Assembly (NCBI GenBank): GCA_051879015.1
Contig: JBJELF010000072.1
Location: 1-15,487, forward strand
DNA from: JBJELF01 sp051879015
GTDB taxonomy: Bacteria > Bacillota > Clostridia > Lachnospirales > Lachnospiraceae
Direction of reading: 5' to 3'
DNA length: 15,487 nt
Part shown: in pieces, positions 13,729-15,487 of the stretch
Position numbering within the stretch: the stretch's first letter is position 1
Layout of the letters: the number at the start of each line of letters is the position of its first letter
Position numbers and translations under genes: made by a program
Notes under the pieces: generated by a model
What the model saw: the letters and a program-made list of their open reading frames with translations, nothing else
The model's database searches: none
Told to the model about the DNA's origin: nothing

Positions 13729-14787
13729 TTATTTCAGTAATAAAATTTTTTCTTCTGGAAGTCCCAAATATTTTGGCATCCCACACTCATCAATAATACT
13801 CCACAAATCCCTCTGCACGAACCAACAAATTTCATCTTCCTTCTGATCCATACTCTCCAAAAAATACTTTCGCTCAAAGGGAAGCTGCGCTATACTTTTA
13901 ACCCGCACTGGCAGCTTTCCCGCCAACCAATCTCCGTTTTCCTTTGATAGAGGTACAAATTCATGCGCTCGAATTCCCATATAATGAATATCCTCTGGAA
14001 TCTTCTGATTCATCGTCACAGTGATGCCCCATCCAGGCACTTCCAACTGATGTTCATTCACTCTCTTGACTGCAGTAATATTTTTACACCCAGTCAATCT
14101 CGCCGCCTCTTTCGTCGTCGGTTTTTCAAAGACTTCCTGTGTTCTTCCCTGGCAAACACTCTTTCCCGCATCGACAATCAATAATTCCTCGCTGAATCGA
14201 TAAATCTCATCTCTGCTGTGTGACACCAGAATAACCGTTCCCTGGTAATCTTCCAACATCTCCATCAACTCCTGCTGCAATCGATCCTTTAAAAACATAT
14301 CCAGTGCCGAAAAGGGTTCATCCAATAAAATTACATCCGGCTCATAGGCCATAATACGTGCCAATGCGACACGCTGCTGCTGACCGCCTGACAGTTGACC
14401 AGGAAATCGATTTTCCAATCCATCCAAACGGAATTTATGAATCATCTTCATCACGCACTGATCCGTCTGCCGACGGCTTCCCCGAAGTCCCGCCGCAATA
14501 TTAGCCGCCACCGTCATATTGGGGAACAGCGCATAATTTTGAAATAAATACCCAACTCTTCTCAGCTGCGGCTTAATATTCACTTTCTTTGCTGAGTCAA
14601 ACAACACACGCCCATCCACCGAAATAAATCCCTGATCCGGCATCTCAATTCCTGCAATACTCTTTAAGGTCATACTCTTTCCACATCCAGAAGCTCCCAA
14701 AATGCCGATTCGTCTGCTGTCACTTTTCAACTCAATATCCAATAAAAACTCGCCTAACTGCTTTTTTATTTTTACTTCAATTGCCAT
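13729..14787 (-). CDS. modC: Molybdate ABC transporter ATP-binding protein
   Basis: The ATPase subunit that powers molybdate (possibly tungstate) import through ModB. At 352 residues it has an ABC domain (about 1-230) and a C-terminal regulatory/oxyanion-binding type domain (about 235-352). Walker A is GASGCGKS (31-38), the Q-loop Q83 is in LFQNYALFP, the signature LSGGQQQR starts at 132, Walker B is VILLDEP with D156/E157, and the switch histidine is H190 in LVSHSRDE. These features alone fit several importers (ModC, CysA, PotA). The molybdate call rests on the adjacent moaC and ModB-like permease end. The ATG at 14787 lacks a strong ribosome binding site, and 65 bases separate it from moaC, but no promoter is evident, so it is probably the last gene of a modB-moaC-modC operon. 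Confidence 0.82.
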   Translation of the reverse strand: MAIEVKIKKQLGEFLLDIELKSDSRRIGILGASGCGKSMTLKSIAGIEMPDQGFISVDGRVLFDSAKKVNIKPQLRRVGYLFQNYALFPNMTVAANIAAGLRGSRRQTDQCVMKMIHKFRLDGLENRFPGQLSGGQQQRVALARIMAYEPDVILLDEPFSALDMFLKDRLQQELMEMLEDYQGTVILVSHSRDEIYRFSEELLIVDAGKSVCQGRTQEVFEKPTTKEAARLTGCKNITAVKRVNEHQLEVPGWGITVTMNQKIPEDIHYMGIRAHEFVPLSKENGDWLAGKLPVRVKSIAQLPFERKYFLESMDQKEDEICWFVQRDLWSIIDECGMPKYLGLPEEKILLLK

Positions 14788-14852
14788 ATCTGCTCTGTGC
14801 CTTTCCCTCTTATCTCACACACGCTATCTGCTTTAATGTCAATAAACGCTAA

Positions 14853-15338
14853 TCATTCATGCGGATTCCGCTCCCACAGCCCACTCTTGCCTCCCGACTT
14901 GCGAAGCAGCTTAATTTCTCCAATCTCCATCCTCTTATCCACGGCTTTACACATATCATAGATGGTCAGAAGAGCTGTACTGACACCTGTTAACGCCTCC
15001 ATCTCGACACCTGTTTTTCCCGTCAACTTTGCAGTACAGTGTACCTCAATGACACAAACTTCATCATGATATAAAAATTCAATTTCAATTTTCGTCAAAT
15101 TTAAAATATGGCACAGCGGAATCAGCTCAGAAGTCTTTTTCGCTCCCATAATTCCTGCAACTCTTGCTACTCCCAATACATCTCCCTTTTTCATACCACC
15201 AGTTTTCACCAACTCATAACATTCCCGCGACATAGAAATTTGCCCTGTGGCAGTGGCCTCCCTGACAGTATCCTTTTTTTCACTGACATCAACCATAATC
15301 GCCTCGCCTGCTTGATTAAAATGCGTAAATTCACCCAT
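14853..15338 (-). CDS. moaC: Cyclic pyranopterin monophosphate synthase (MoaC)
   Basis: Works with MoaA in the first step of molybdenum cofactor synthesis, converting the 3',8-cyclo-GTP intermediate to cyclic pyranopterin monophosphate. The 161-residue protein begins with the family-typical THFNQAGEAIMVDVS. The catalytic residues fall at the same numbers as in E. coli MoaC: K51, H77 in IPLCH, E112 and E114 (GVEMEAL), D128 and K131 (IYDMCKAV); the KSGGKSG near the end is also conserved. I start at the ATG at 15338, with GAGG nine bases upstream and the correct family length. Two further in-frame ATG codons upstream would add residues not seen in the family and lie within or against the AAAGGATGAGGG ribosome-binding stretch. 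It sits between modB and modC, an uncommon order that ties molybdate uptake to cofactor synthesis. Confidence 0.95.
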   Translation of the reverse strand: MGEFTHFNQAGEAIMVDVSEKKDTVREATATGQISMSRECYELVKTGGMKKGDVLGVARVAGIMGAKKTSELIPLCHILNLTKIEIEFLYHDEVCVIEVHCTAKLTGKTGVEMEALTGVSTALLTIYDMCKAVDKRMEIGEIKLLRKSGGKSGLWERNPHE

Positions 15339-15366
15339 CAATTTCGCCCTCATCCTTTCATATAAA

Positions 15367-15395
15367 GGTAGGGTCAAAAATATTTTGACCCTACC
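15367..15395. repeat. Perfect inverted repeat spanning the modB stop codon
   Basis: Two 13-base arms (15367-15379 and 15383-15395) with a 3-base centre overlap the last codons of modB and end 28 bases before moaC. The following minus-strand sequence TTTATAT is only a weak T-run. It may act as a partial terminator or RNA-processing site that tunes moaC relative to modB. Its TTTGACCCT also occurs in the nucleotidase operator, perhaps by chance. Confidence 0.6.
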
Positions 15396-15487
15396 ATCGT
15401 TTGATCTGTTTCATCGTTTTTCCCAATACAAGATTCATCAATAAGATAATCACAAACGCAATCCCCATAACAATCGCCACCCACAAT
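15391..15487 (-). CDS. modB: C-terminal end of a molybdate ABC transporter permease, cut by the window edge
   Basis: Only the last 31 residues are present. They form one hydrophobic membrane helix (VAIVMGIAFVIILLMNLVL) followed by a basic tail ending in KQIKRW, as at the end of ModB-type permeases. The identity rests mainly on position ahead of moaC and modC on the same strand, since so short a segment has little family signal. The gene continues beyond the right edge; a modA binding-protein gene would be expected further in that direction. Confidence 0.6.
   Translation of the reverse strand, partial: LWVAIVMGIAFVIILLMNLVLGKTMKQIKRW

Overview
The window looks like chromosomal DNA of an anaerobic, low-GC Firmicute of class Clostridia, probably Lachnospiraceae or a close relative. 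This rests on the AT-rich intergenic regions, strong AGGAGG-type ribosome binding sites, consensus sigma-A promoters with 17-18 base spacers, and the gene content. The order assignment is an inference; no rRNA or other marker gene is present. There are no phage, transposase, CRISPR, tRNA or rRNA signals.

Layout. (1) 1-365 has no clear gene but holds a consensus promoter followed by a long leader that can close on itself, a possible structured RNA. (2) 366-2156 encodes a large Xaa-Pro aminopeptidase P and ends in a clean terminator. (3) 2322-4948, minus strand, is a peroxide-defence group: a 2-Cys AhpC peroxiredoxin, an AhpF-like reductase whose thioredoxin-fold domain is at the C terminus instead of the N terminus, and a small DUF2325 protein. 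Near-identical 18-bp palindromes precede ahpC and the DUF2325 gene. (4) 5105-10161 is a selenium-supply locus built around one divergent promoter region at about 7390-7500. To the left run a cysteine desulfurase-like enzyme and a LysR regulator. To the right run YedE, a minimal YedF, a DUF3343 Se/S carrier candidate and SelD. (5) 10245-12239, minus strand, is a secreted, membrane-anchored 5'-nucleotidase family phosphoesterase. (6) 12573-13685 is a nitronate monooxygenase family flavoprotein. (7) 13729-15487, minus strand, is the end of a molybdate/molybdenum cofactor operon: modB (partial), moaC, modC.

How the parts fit. The desulfurase, YedE, YedF, DUF3343 protein and SelD together would import or retain selenium, mobilise it and convert it to selenophosphate. 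ModBC and MoaC serve molybdenum uptake and molybdopterin synthesis. Their proximity suggests a host that makes enzymes needing both elements, such as selenium-dependent molybdenum hydroxylases or selenocysteine formate dehydrogenases. No selA, selB or such an enzyme lies in the window, so the end use is open.

Most worth following up: the csd leader (7193-7403), which holds a 54-codon reading frame interrupted by one UGA with a hairpin just downstream, and competing hairpins; an operator-like box placed identically at the csd and 5'-nucleotidase promoters; the permuted AhpF; and the palindrome pair in the peroxide group. All gene functions are assigned by recognising motifs by eye; no database search was run.
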